NCBI RefSeq assembly: GCF_001431315.2
Contig: NZ_LKHV02000001.1
Span: 868,001-932,000, forward strand
DNA from: Candidatus Berkiella cookevillensis
GTDB taxonomy: Bacteria > Pseudomonadota > Gammaproteobacteria > Berkiellales > Berkiellaceae
Length of the DNA stretch: 64,000 bases
Direction: 5' to 3'
The notes below the pieces were generated by a model that saw nothing but the letters and a program-made list of their open reading frames with translations, was not told where the DNA came from and did not search any database. The translations under genes were made by a program, and so were the position numbers. This document shows, piece after piece, positions 35,203-44,181 of the stretch (positions are counted from its first letter, which is position 1; the number at the start of each line of letters is the position of its first letter).

Positions 35203-38200
35203 ATGTTCAATTGGGTAAAAGGATTTTTGATAATATTCACTTGTTTTTTTCAAGTGATAGCATGGTCACAAGATGTGATTCCTGATGAACTTAAGCCCTG
35301 GACAAATTGGGTATTAAAGGGATATGAGGATAGAGTCTGTCCTCGACCTTTTAATCAAGACAATAAATTTTTATGTGATTGGCCTGCAGAGCTTCAATTA
35401 AATATTGTACAAACACAAGCAGATTTTGTACAAAAGGGCATTTTGTATCAAGATGGTTGGCTCATGTTGCCAGGTGAAAGGCAATATTGGCCTAATGATG
35501 TAAAACTAAGCAATCAACTGTTATCTATTGTAGAAATGAATGGCAGACCTTTTGTTTATTTGCAGAAGGGGGCTTATCAAATTGAGGGTAAATTTAATTT
35601 TAACGAAGCTCCAGAACGATTAGCTATTCCTCAATCTATTGCTTTGGTGCATTTATCATTGAACCAAAATAAAATGACTACTATCGATAGAGATAATGCG
35701 GGTTATTTATGGTTAAAAAGAGCCAGCATTGAGAAAGCGGCTAAAGAAGAAACAGATAGCTTAAGCATTCAGGTGTATAGGAAACTGCGAGACACAATAC
35801 CACAAGAAAATTTATCATTACTACGCATTAAAGTAACAGGCAAAGAGCGAGAAGAGCTGATAGGGCCAGTCATTAGTGATCAAATGCTACCTATCAATAT
35901 TAGCACCTCTTTACCAGCGCGTCTTGAGGAAAATGGGCAACTGCGTTTACAAGTAAGACCCGGAACTTGGGATATTTATATTAATAGCCGTTACCTTCAT
36001 CAATCTAATCATTTTGAATATACAGCTGCTGGACAATATTGGCCAACAGAAGAAATTTGGTCTTTTGAAGCAAAACCTGAATTTCGTCAGGTGGAAGTAA
36101 AAGATGCTATCAGCATCGATCCTAGCCAAACAGCTATGCCAAGAGAATGGCGCCAATATCCCAGCTACTTAATGAAGCAAGATTTAAGTTTGTCTTTGGA
36201 AGAAAAGCAAAGAGGTAAAATATCAGAGCGTGGTGAAAACCTACAATTGACACGAGAAGCTTGGTTAGATTTTGATGGTAAAGGAATGACATTTAGAGAT
36301 CAATTAAGTGGTGTGATTGAAGAGAACTGGCGTTTAAGTTTATTGCCCCCCTTGCAATTAGGACGCGTGACGATTAATGGTGAAGATCAGTTGATTACGA
36401 CTTTGCCAGATAATCAACAACCTGGGGTTGAGATACGAAATGGCTATTTGGACTTATCTGCAATAAGTCGTTTAGCTTCTCGTACCCAACAGATGCCTGC
36501 TATTGGTTGGCATCGTGATATTAATCAATTAAAGACTATTCTTCATTTACCACCTGGATGGAAACTGTGGAATGTCATGGGGGTTGATAAAGTAAACAAT
36601 GCCTGGTTAAGAAATTGGAATTTGTTAGATTTATTTTTGGTGTTATTAATCGGCCTATCTGTTTTCAAATTATTAGGCTTGCGATGGGGATTGTTTGCAT
36701 TGCTTACCCTCATACTGACTTATCAAGAGCCATCAGCCCCTGTTTATAGTTGGCTTGCAGTGCTCGCAGGTTTAGGTGTATTACGCGTGATCCCTGAAGG
36801 GGCAGCAATGCTTTGGGTGAAGGGTTATACGGTATTCTTTTTATTTGTATTGATGATAATTGCAATACCTTTTATTGCAACACAGTTACAAACTGCGATA
36901 TATCCACAATTAAACCCACCGGATACTTGGGTGCAGCCCCAAAGTGATCGAAGTAAAGCCTTGGTCATGGAGGGCATGGCAGCAGATAGTAGTAATATGG
37001 CAGGAGGTGCGTTGAGTGATGCACGAGAAATCATGAGTGCACCCATGCAAGCCATGAAATCAACAGCAGAAAGTGTTTTGCCTAAAGTAAGGCAAGAAGC
37101 AATGAAGACTTATGATCCTAATGCAAAAATACAAACTGGGCCAGGTGTCCCTAATTGGGCATGGCAACGTATTGAGATGAGTTGGCAAGGACCTGTCACC
37201 CGTGATCAAACGATTCGTTTATGGATTATGCCAGCTTGGATAGTATCTATTATGAAATTTATACAAGTATTTTTAGTGTTGGGATTGATCGTGGGATTAA
37301 CACGATCTGTTTATGATCGTTATAAGAAAGATAAGCAAGAGAGTGGGCATTCAAAGGGTAGTATATTAGGTGGCTCTGTGGCTAATGTGCTTGTTATCCC
37401 CTTTGTCGTGTTTGTTTTAAATGCACTTCCTATGCAGGATGCATCTGCAGAGGTGCCGGATCCCTCAACTTTGCAAGAATTGCGAGAGTATTTGTTACAA
37501 GCACCGAAATGTATGCCAAATTGTGCTGACTACCAGAAAGCGCAGATCAGCATCCAATCAGGGCTTTTAACAGTGCGTTTAATGATTCAAACAGTAGAGG
37601 CAGTCGCTGTACCTTTGCCACATCATGAGAAAGGTTGGGGATTAGACACTATTTTGGTAGATGGTCATTCTGCAACTGCTTTGAAAAAAGATGAACAAGG
37701 TCATTTATGGATATATCTTGAAAAAGGAACGCATGAAATTCTCATGTCCGGCAAAGTAGATGGCTCTTTGCAATTTGAAATGGCTTTTAGCTTAGTGCCT
37801 AAAATAGTTTCTGTGGAGATAGATAAGTCTGAAGGCTGGTCGGTAAATGGTTTAAATGAAGGACGATTGATAGGGCAGTCACTGCAATTTAATAGAACAG
37901 CGGCTGTGACAGACAGTCGCTTAAAAGATAATTCTCAATCGTTGTCCCCCAGAGAAATGCCTGTTTTTGTTAGCCTGACAAGAACGATTCGTCTAGGGCT
38001 TGATTGGGAAGTGATGAACGAAATAAATCGCATATCTCCACAAAGTGGTGCCATTCATGTTTCTATACCTTTGCTAAAAGATGAAAAAGTACTTTCATCC
38101 AATATAAAGGTGATTAACAATCAGGCTCAAATTCAGTTATCAGAAGGGCAGGCACGTACCGTCTGGTATACTAAGTTACCTATCACACCATTGTTGCAGT

Positions 38201-39330
38201 TGTCTGCCAATCATTCTGCAAATGTAAAAGAAGTTTGGCAACTACAAGCAAGTCCGATATGGCATGTGCAATTTAAAGGTATTCCTTTAATACATCAACA
38301 AAGTAATGTCGGACAATGGTTGCCTGTATGGCATCCTTGGCCCAAAGAGCAACTGGAGATTGAGGTTTTTAAACCAGAGGCATTGGCTGGCAATACACTG
38401 ACCATTGATAGTAGTCGTTATACAATTATTCCGGGCAAACGCAAATCAGAATATGAATTAGAAGTTATGTTGCGAAGCAGCCAAGGAGGGCAGCATTACT
38501 TTGATCTACCAGAAGGTATTAGTATTCAAGATGTTTTGATTAACGACGTGAGTCAAGCGATCAATTTAGAAAAAAATAGAGTTAATTTTCCAGTTCGTCC
38601 AGGTGAGCAAAATGTGAAACTCAGATGGCAAAGTGGCGATGCTTTGAAATCTTATCTTATATCGCCTTCGCTCCTGCTTAATAGTCAGAGTTCTAATCAT
38701 ATAACGCAACTTGATATCAGTAAGGATAGATGGATTCTATTCTTAGGAGGGCCTGAGATTGGGCCTGTTGTGCGTTACTGGGCAGTTCTCTTTCTAACAG
38801 TGATTATTGCAGTCGCTTTAGGGCGTTCAGGCTTAACACCTTTGGCAACTTGGCAATGGTTACTATTAGGATTGGGCGTTACATTGAGTACACCTCTTTC
38901 TGCACTTGCTGTGATTGCTTGGTTCGTTGTGCTGCAATTACGCAGTAAATATTCTCACAACATGGATACGATTGTGTTTCAGCTCTCTCAAATTAGTATT
39001 GTAATACTCACAGGCATTTTTGTTATTAGTTTACTGCTTTGTATTACTAATGGATTGTTAGGCAACCCACAAATGCAATTGTCAGCGCCTCAAACAGGTT
39101 TAGTGTATTCAAATTTTATCATGGATGCTAAATATCAATTGCAATGGTATCAAGATCAAGTGCATAACAGTGTGCCGAATGTTTGGGTTCTTTCTATACC
39201 ACTTTTTGTCTATCGATTATTGATGTTAGTTTGGGCACTTTGGCTTGCTTTTTCACTATTGAAATGGTTTCAATGGGCGTGGCTTTGTTTTTCAAAAGAT
39301 GGTTTGTGGAAAAATAATGAACAAAAATAA
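35203..39330 (+). CDS. Very large membrane protein of unknown function (1375 residues)
   Basis: ATG 35203, with AGGAG 7 bp ahead, gives a clear signal peptide (MFNWVKGFLIIFTCFFQVIA). The frame stays open further upstream into the repeat but without a ribosome site. The order is: beta-rich periplasmic part (about 20-470), a cluster of hydrophobic helices (about 475-575), an Ala/Met-rich linker, two helices (about 685-755), a second beta-rich part (about 765-1180), and four or five C-terminal helices (about 1185-1360). Both soluble parts are rich in Trp and in W.V.. or WQLQASPIW-like strands, as if one domain type were repeated. No catalytic motif or known family recognised. It stands 52 bp downstream of repeat A and 250 bp before a porin gene. 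An envelope role is likely; anything more is unknown. Confidence 0.85.
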   Translation: MFNWVKGFLIIFTCFFQVIAWSQDVIPDELKPWTNWVLKGYEDRVCPRPFNQDNKFLCDWPAELQLNIVQTQADFVQKGILYQDGWLMLPGERQYWPNDVKLSNQLLSIVEMNGRPFVYLQKGAYQIEGKFNFNEAPERLAIPQSIALVHLSLNQNKMTTIDRDNAGYLWLKRASIEKAAKEETDSLSIQVYRKLRDTIPQENLSLLRIKVTGKEREELIGPVISDQMLPINISTSLPARLEENGQLRLQVRPGTWDIYINSRYLHQSNHFEYTAAGQYWPTEEIWSFEAKPEFRQVEVKDAISIDPSQTAMPREWRQYPSYLMKQDLSLSLEEKQRGKISERGENLQLTREAWLDFDGKGMTFRDQLSGVIEENWRLSLLPPLQLGRVTINGEDQLITTLPDNQQPGVEIRNGYLDLSAISRLASRTQQMPAIGWHRDINQLKTILHLPPGWKLWNVMGVDKVNNAWLRNWNLLDLFLVLLIGLSVFKLLGLRWGLFALLTLILTYQEPSAPVYSWLAVLAGLGVLRVIPEGAAMLWVKGYTVFFLFVLMIIAIPFIATQLQTAIYPQLNPPDTWVQPQSDRSKALVMEGMAADSSNMAGGALSDAREIMSAPMQAMKSTAESVLPKVRQEAMKTYDPNAKIQTGPGVPNWAWQRIEMSWQGPVTRDQTIRLWIMPAWIVSIMKFIQVFLVLGLIVGLTRSVYDRYKKDKQESGHSKGSILGGSVANVLVIPFVVFVLNALPMQDASAEVPDPSTLQELREYLLQAPKCMPNCADYQKAQISIQSGLLTVRLMIQTVEAVAVPLPHHEKGWGLDTILVDGHSATALKKDEQGHLWIYLEKGTHEILMSGKVDGSLQFEMAFSLVPKIVSVEIDKSEGWSVNGLNEGRLIGQSLQFNRTAAVTDSRLKDNSQSLSPREMPVFVSLTRTIRLGLDWEVMNEINRISPQSGAIHVSIPLLKDEKVLSSNIKVINNQAQIQLSEGQARTVWYTKLPITPLLQLSANHSANVKEVWQLQASPIWHVQFKGIPLIHQQSNVGQWLPVWHPWPKEQLEIEVFKPEALAGNTLTIDSSRYTIIPGKRKSEYELEVMLRSSQGGQHYFDLPEGISIQDVLINDVSQAINLEKNRVNFPVRPGEQNVKLRWQSGDALKSYLISPSLLLNSQSSNHITQLDISKDRWILFLGGPEIGPVVRYWAVLFLTVIIAVALGRSGLTPLATWQWLLLGLGVTLSTPLSALAVIAWFVVLQLRSKYSHNMDTIVFQLSQISIVILTGIFVISLLLCITNGLLGNPQMQLSAPQTGLVYSNFIMDAKYQLQWYQDQVHNSVPNVWVLSIPLFVYRLLMLVWALWLAFSLLKWFQWAWLCFSKDGLWKNNEQK

Positions 39331-39582
39331 AATTATTTTTGCATTCAGATTTCAATCACTTTGTTATTAGATATTTTTTTGATAGGATATTGCAAGTTGG
39401 TAACTTAGCCGTTGCTATCATATGCTTAGTTTTTTAAAATCTATGCTGGCTAATCATATTGAAAGCTTAATTGATGCGGGTTATATTGTGTGCCAACGAT
39501 TAAAGATTTCTTTTAGTAACCTAAGGACTCACTTAGAAGTAAGTTCTTCTACCGTTATGCATTCCTATGGGAGAGATGATAG

Positions 39583-41019
39583 ATGAGTAAATTGACAAAG
39601 AGTAAACTGGCTACGTTGGCTCTCGCAGGGCTCGGTGCTTTTGCGTCTGGTTCCGTTCTAGCTGGCATGACGGTCGATTCAAATGGTGGTTTAGAAGTAT
39701 TTGAATTAGATGACACAGATTATTGGTTTAAAATTGGTGGCAGACTTCATTTGTCACAAGCTTTCTTAGATGGCAGTGATTCTGACCGTTCTAAATTTCC
39801 AAGTGGTTCAATGATTCGTTCTGCACGTTTAACCTTCAAAGGTGGTGTGGGCAACGCTTGGGTTTACAAAGTAGATCTTGATTTCGCAGATCGTGCCTTA
39901 AGAAGACCTGTTGGTTTTGGTAATGGCCAAGTGGGTAATCCTCCAGGAACCCTAAGCATATTTGGTGACACTGGAGATGTAAGCTTCGGTGAAGCATTCA
40001 TTGGTTACAATGGCTGCAAGAATTTCTGGCTTGCTTTAGGTCAAATCAGCGTACCCTTTGGTTTAGAAGCATGGGCTAGCGCTAACGATGCTACCTTTAT
40101 GGAAAATTCTATGGCTTCTCAAGCATTCGATACACCCGGATACGGCATCGGTGCTTATGTTGAATGGCATGGCAACATGTTTACTGTAGCGGGGGCTGTT
40201 TACCAACCTGAAGCAGGCACCACACAATATGGTGATGTATTATCAACACAACCAGGTGTATTGCCAGGTAATGGTCCTTTAGGTAGTAACCCAGGTAGCG
40301 ATCCTTTAGGCTACAGTGCACGCGTTACTTTCTCACCTGTGCATGATGACTTTACTGTTTACCATTTAGGTTTGTCTGGTAAATATCAAGACTTACGTAA
40401 TCATGCAAACGTATTTAACTATCGTTCAGGTATTGAAGTTCGTTCAAGACAGACACCAATATTGTTTAGCAATATTCCATTGAACTCTGCAAATGACTAC
40501 ACAACATGGGGCTTTGAAGCTGCAGGTCGTTTTGGACCATTGATGCTTTCTGGTGAATACATGTTCTCTGAAGTTGATAGAGACGGTAATATTCCTTTAG
40601 CTGCTGATCCACGTCTACCAGGTGGCGATCTTAAGTTTAAAGGCTACTATATAATGGCTTCTTATGTGATTACTGGCGAAGCAAAAGAATATGATTTTGC
40701 AAGCGGTACCTTTGGACGCGTTAGACCAAGCTCACATAAAGGTGCTTGGGAAGTTGCAATCAGACATAGCTACTTAGATCTAATTGACAATACTGCCCTG
40801 ATTCCTGGTTCTACACCTGCTCCAGGCATGCCTGGTCCAGCAACCTTGGTCGGTGGTGTTGATCCTAATGCAATCGTTGGTGCTAGCCATGCAACCACTT
40901 TCGGTGTGAACTGGTGGATCAATGACAATGTAAGATTAATGGCTAACTACTCTCGCATGAATTTCCCAGAATCTGTTGATATTAACGGTTTTGGCTTGAA
41001 AGCGATTGTTAACTGGTAA
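39583..41019 (+). CDS. Phosphate-selective porin (OprO/OprP-like)
   Basis: Outer membrane beta-barrel of 478 residues. The signal peptide ends ...SGSVLAG. The mature part starts with VDSNGGLEVFELDDTDYWFK and GGRLHLSQAFLDG, then MIRSARLTFKGGVGNAWVYK, which is the OprO/OprP (Porin_O_P) N-terminal pattern. Repeated amphipathic strands follow and the chain ends in an aromatic residue (LKAIVNW), as outer membrane proteins do. GGGAGA lies before the ATG. The codon choice looks more uniform than in its neighbours, hinting at high expression. It has its own terminator at 41073. True phosphate selectivity cannot be judged. Confidence 0.85.
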   Translation: MSKLTKSKLATLALAGLGAFASGSVLAGMTVDSNGGLEVFELDDTDYWFKIGGRLHLSQAFLDGSDSDRSKFPSGSMIRSARLTFKGGVGNAWVYKVDLDFADRALRRPVGFGNGQVGNPPGTLSIFGDTGDVSFGEAFIGYNGCKNFWLALGQISVPFGLEAWASANDATFMENSMASQAFDTPGYGIGAYVEWHGNMFTVAGAVYQPEAGTTQYGDVLSTQPGVLPGNGPLGSNPGSDPLGYSARVTFSPVHDDFTVYHLGLSGKYQDLRNHANVFNYRSGIEVRSRQTPILFSNIPLNSANDYTTWGFEAAGRFGPLMLSGEYMFSEVDRDGNIPLAADPRLPGGDLKFKGYYIMASYVITGEAKEYDFASGTFGRVRPSSHKGAWEVAIRHSYLDLIDNTALIPGSTPAPGMPGPATLVGGVDPNAIVGASHATTFGVNWWINDNVRLMANYSRMNFPESVDINGFGLKAIVNW

Positions 41020-41072
41020 TCTACAGTTAGTTTATCTTCTAATATGGCCGGTGAAAGCTGGTCATATTGCAT

Positions 41073-41104
41073 AAAAAAAGCTCTGCTTATGCAGGGCTTT
41101 TTTT
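41073..41104 (+). terminator. Rho-independent terminator of the porin gene
   Basis: A-tract, then GCTCTGC (41080-41086), loop TTAT, GCAGGGC (41091-41097) and a run of seven T's. The stem has seven pairs including one G-T, and the flanking A/T runs can extend it. It is a classic terminator 53 bp after the porin stop and may also work on the other strand. Confidence 0.85.
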
Positions 41105-41243
41105 ATGGAGTGAATAAAATAGTAATTGCATAGCATCTATTATCTTCGTGCGTTAAAATATCGTATAAACTTCTTGGATTTAGCTGAAGTTTAACTAGAA
41201 TGAAATTATGCACTACAAATAAATCAATAAAGCCACTATAAAT

Positions 41244-42074
41244 ATGATGCAACGCAAAATTAAAATCGGGCTTTTAAGTTTGAGCATTCTGCTAGCAGGA
41301 TGTTCAAGTAATCCAAAGCATCCGCAAGATCCTCTAGAAAAATTAAATCGTGGTGTATATGGTTTTAATAAAGTTGTTGATAAAACACTTGTTAAGCCAG
41401 TTGCTTATACCTATAAGACATTCATACCTAGACCTATTCAATCAGGCGTGGGTAATTTCTTTGGTAACTTAGGCGAAGTAACGACCATTGGTAACGACAT
41501 ACTTCAATTCAAAATTAAATATGCCACACATGATTTTGCTAGGCTGGTTATTAATTCAACGATTGGATTATTGGGCTTGTTTGATGTTGCCGGAGAGCTT
41601 GGTTTAGATAAAAGAAAAGAAGATTTTGGTCAAACGCTCTATACATGGGGCTATGAAAAATCAGCATATCTTGTTTTGCCTCTTCTTGGACCCAGCACAT
41701 TTAGAGATGGTATTGGTTTAACAGTTGATTACTTTGGAATGAGCGTTTGGCCTTGGATAGAGTCCGATCGTGCACGCTATGGGTTATTGGGGCTTAATTT
41801 AATTGATACCAGAGCAAGTTTAATCAACAAAGAAACCATTCTCGATACCATTGCTATCGATGAATATTCTTTGATCCGAGATGCTTATTTGCAGCATAGA
41901 ACTTTCTTAAGTACAGATGGCCAAAGTGATTTCAAAGAAGGTGAAGATCCAATGGATGATCTGGATGGCTATGATGATGAAGTGAAAGATAGCAAAGAAG
42001 ATCAGCAGGCCATAGATGCTGCGAAGCAAATGGTCAATCCTGATACTTTAGAGTCAAGCCCTACAGCTCCTTAA
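41244..42074 (+). CDS. mlaA: MlaA (VacJ) outer membrane lipoprotein
   Basis: Outer membrane component of the Mla pathway, which moves misplaced phospholipids from the outer leaflet back to the inner membrane with MlaC and MlaFEDB. The lipobox is LLAGC, with the acylated Cys near residue 20, followed by the family pattern DPLEKLNRGVYGFNKVVDK, FFGNLGEVTTIGNDILQ, NSTIGLLGLFDVAGELGLD, EDFGQTLYTWGYEKSAYLVL and LGPSTFRDGIGLTVD. The C-terminal 45 residues are very acidic (EGEDPMDDLDGYDDEVKD), an extension longer than in E. coli MlaA. Other mla genes are not next to it. Confidence 0.95.
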   Translation: MMQRKIKIGLLSLSILLAGCSSNPKHPQDPLEKLNRGVYGFNKVVDKTLVKPVAYTYKTFIPRPIQSGVGNFFGNLGEVTTIGNDILQFKIKYATHDFARLVINSTIGLLGLFDVAGELGLDKRKEDFGQTLYTWGYEKSAYLVLPLLGPSTFRDGIGLTVDYFGMSVWPWIESDRARYGLLGLNLIDTRASLINKETILDTIAIDEYSLIRDAYLQHRTFLSTDGQSDFKEGEDPMDDLDGYDDEVKDSKEDQQAIDAAKQMVNPDTLESSPTAP

Positions 42075-42083
42075 TGCTGCTCG

Positions 42084-42245
42084 TTAAGAAATGAGCGAAG
42101 TGAATGATTATCTTCCCTTGGAATCAAGGGAAGAGGCTCAATGTTAGTGAGCAGATGGATTTTTTTTAATTTATATTTTAAAAATCCCTCCGCCGCAGAC
42201 GGCGACTCCCTTTGAGAACAAAGGGAGCATACGGGGCTTTGCGCC
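42084..42245. repeat. Dispersed repeat family B, copy 1
   Basis: Blocks in order: AATGAGCGAAGTGAATGATT, CTTCCCTTGGAATCAAGGGA with AG (a CCCTTG/CAAGGG hairpin), an A/T stretch, AAAATCCCTCCGCCGCAGAC, CTCCCTTTGAGAACAAAGGG. Copies at 42341-42500 and 53519-53689 share the order. Each half is palindromic, so the element resembles a non-coding MITE. The 450-bp gap around the first two copies holds no gene. Confidence 0.7.
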
Positions 42246-42340
42246 ACTGAGAAATAACCTATCAAAAAAACTATCATGGAAGCAGTGATTTACAATCAAG
42301 TAATGAGCATAAAGTCATGTTTCAAATATAATATTGCGCA

Positions 42341-42500
42341 GTTAAAAAATGAACGAAGTGAATGATTATCTTCCCTTGGAATCAAGGGAAGAGGCTCAAC
42401 GTTAGTGAGCAGATGGATTTTTTTTAATTTATATTTTAAAAATCCCTCCGCTGCAGACAGCGACTCCCTTTGACAACAAAGGGAGCATACGGCGCTTTTA
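42341..42500. repeat. Dispersed repeat family B, copy 2
   Basis: Nearly identical to copy 1 in the same orientation, 257 bp apart start to start. It differs at a few bases (AATGAACGAAG, CAACGTTAGTGAGC, CCGCTGCAGACAGCG). It ends just before the stop of the minus-strand barrel protein gene and could serve as its terminator through the AAAGGGAG/CTCCCTTT hairpin. Confidence 0.7.
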
Positions 42501-42524
42501 CAGCCTCACATTTTTTAATAAGAA

Positions 42525-43838
42525 CTAAGCAATTTCAGCGCTGAGACTGAGCCAAAAGCGCTGACTGTCTGCTATGTTATTTGATGTTTTTCCTCTAAAA
42601 TCAGCCAAGCCTGCGTAAATTTTGTAATATTTTAAGAACGAATAGGATAAGCCAAGATCGATTTCATGACCGAATTTGGTGCTATTCGCTTCAGCATGAA
42701 AATTATGATAAGCCGCTTCAAATTCAATTTGTCTATAACGTGCATTTGCGTATAGATAGAAATCTGTTAAGCCCAACGCTGGTGTAACACTGAATCTATC
42801 TGCCCAACCATTGAAAATATGATAATCACTTAACGGTGTCATGAAGGCTTTTCCAGTGGAAAGCTTATTGCCTTCAAGCCATTCATATCCTAAACCGATA
42901 TCACAGATAGGATGGCTAAAAGCACCCTCTACTAAATAATATTCGGCATTATAATCAACAGGATTATAAGAATTGCTGGATTGAAAAGCATATTCACTGA
43001 CAAATAGAAATTTAGCACGTTGTAGATCAATAGCTCCGTTGTAACGTAGGCCGTAAGTGCTGCTTGATAAGCTTGCAACGGCTTGGTCTTTAATATAATA
43101 AAAATAGCCTGTTATTGTGCCAAAAGGATAAATATCATAACTGCTATTGAATAAATGCGTATGATTACTGCGTTTAGCAAATAATGCAGTATCTTGATTT
43201 TGTAAAACAGTATTAACACTGTCAATATAAGAATAGAAAAGTTCAAGTCCTGTAATATATTTATTTTCGATTGTAATGGCGTCAAAGCTTTGAGGTGTTT
43301 GTCTAAAATCAACACTGCCCACATATCGACCATTGTCTAATTTTATTTTCTGTCTACCTAAAATAAGCTGTGTATTGTATAGACCTTGATAGGCAATGAG
43401 TGCTTGATTTAAGGAAGTTCCTTTAGCATCTGGAATTTCAGTAAATTCTTTTCGTTGTGGCGTTGTAAAGGCGCCACTGTTGTGATGCTTATTCCAGTAA
43501 CTAGAGACATTATTAAATTCCATTAATCCCCAGAAATTACACATATGTGCCGTTGTGTAAGCTAAGCGTGAAGTTAAGGTATAAGCGCGGCTACTTTTAA
43601 AAGAAATAGGATCAATGGGATTACTATCTGGTTGGGGGCTATCATCGTTCGCATATTCGTATCGACCCCGAAAATAAAGACTGGCATGTCCTTCTTTGAG
43701 GATATCTAAAAAGCTGTTCGCCTGCTGTTCTGGCTTATGATAAATAGATTGGTAAGCTGAAAAGCTTGGAATACTGTAGCATGCAATGATGCTTGCGCAA
43801 AAGACATGGCTTAGGTGTTTGACTGTACAACATGGCAT
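42525..43838 (-). CDS. Outer membrane beta-barrel protein, alginate-export/OprD-like porin candidate
   Basis: A 437-residue protein from ATG 43838 with a signal peptide (HVFCASIIACYSIPSFSAYQ). The mature chain is nearly all alternating strands with turns rich in Asp, Asn and Gly. The stretches GHASLYFRGRYEYANDD, YTLTSRLAYTTAHMCNFWGL and TQLILGRQKIKLDNGRYVG, then VDFRQTPQSFDAITI, resemble the opening strands of alginate-export-type porins found in many gammaproteobacteria. The C-terminus (FWLSLSAEIA) lacks a terminal Phe but the last strand is barrel-like. Substrate unknown. It is an isolated gene between repeat B on one side and a palindromic element on the other. Confidence 0.75.
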   Translation of the reverse strand: MPCCTVKHLSHVFCASIIACYSIPSFSAYQSIYHKPEQQANSFLDILKEGHASLYFRGRYEYANDDSPQPDSNPIDPISFKSSRAYTLTSRLAYTTAHMCNFWGLMEFNNVSSYWNKHHNSGAFTTPQRKEFTEIPDAKGTSLNQALIAYQGLYNTQLILGRQKIKLDNGRYVGSVDFRQTPQSFDAITIENKYITGLELFYSYIDSVNTVLQNQDTALFAKRSNHTHLFNSSYDIYPFGTITGYFYYIKDQAVASLSSSTYGLRYNGAIDLQRAKFLFVSEYAFQSSNSYNPVDYNAEYYLVEGAFSHPICDIGLGYEWLEGNKLSTGKAFMTPLSDYHIFNGWADRFSVTPALGLTDFYLYANARYRQIEFEAAYHNFHAEANSTKFGHEIDLGLSYSFLKYYKIYAGLADFRGKTSNNIADSQRFWLSLSAEIA

Positions 43839-43930
43839 ATGACGACTTCACACTATCAGGATATATTTTCAGGAGAAACATTCTAACTGAATAAAAATGT
43901 AGATCCTAGCTTGGCTAAGCTCAAAATATT

Positions 43931-44046
43931 AGAAGTTGTCTCAAAAATGCCATTTTTCGTTGATCCTTTGTTGCAGCTCCTTTTGCGCTGCTCAAAGAAT
44001 CTGCGCCTTGGCTGAACAAAAAATTACTATTTTTGAGACAGCTTCT
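43931..44046. repeat. MITE-like element with 19-bp terminal inverted repeats
   Basis: AGAAGTTGTCTCAAAAATG at the left and TATTTTTGAGACAGCTTCT at the right are inverted copies with two mismatches, enclosing 78 bp without coding potential. Ends containing TGTCTCAAAAAT resemble IS termini. A weak relative (GAGACTGTTTCAGAAATA) occurs at 19141-19158. The remaining 343-bp gap between genes shows nothing else. Confidence 0.6.
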
Positions 44047-44181
44047 ATGTAACCTACCACGAGACACTAGAAAGCAAATCAACTATTAAATTCTAGAGAA
44101 TAAGATTCAAGCCGATAACAATATGTATCTTTAATATTAAAGTTAACTTTTTATACATTGTGGCTGGCAGAATAAACAGTT

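Noticed and set aside
42071-42277. 68-residue frame antisense in the B repeat
   Set aside because: Lies wholly within repeat B copy 1 and is not conserved as a frame in copies 2 and 3.
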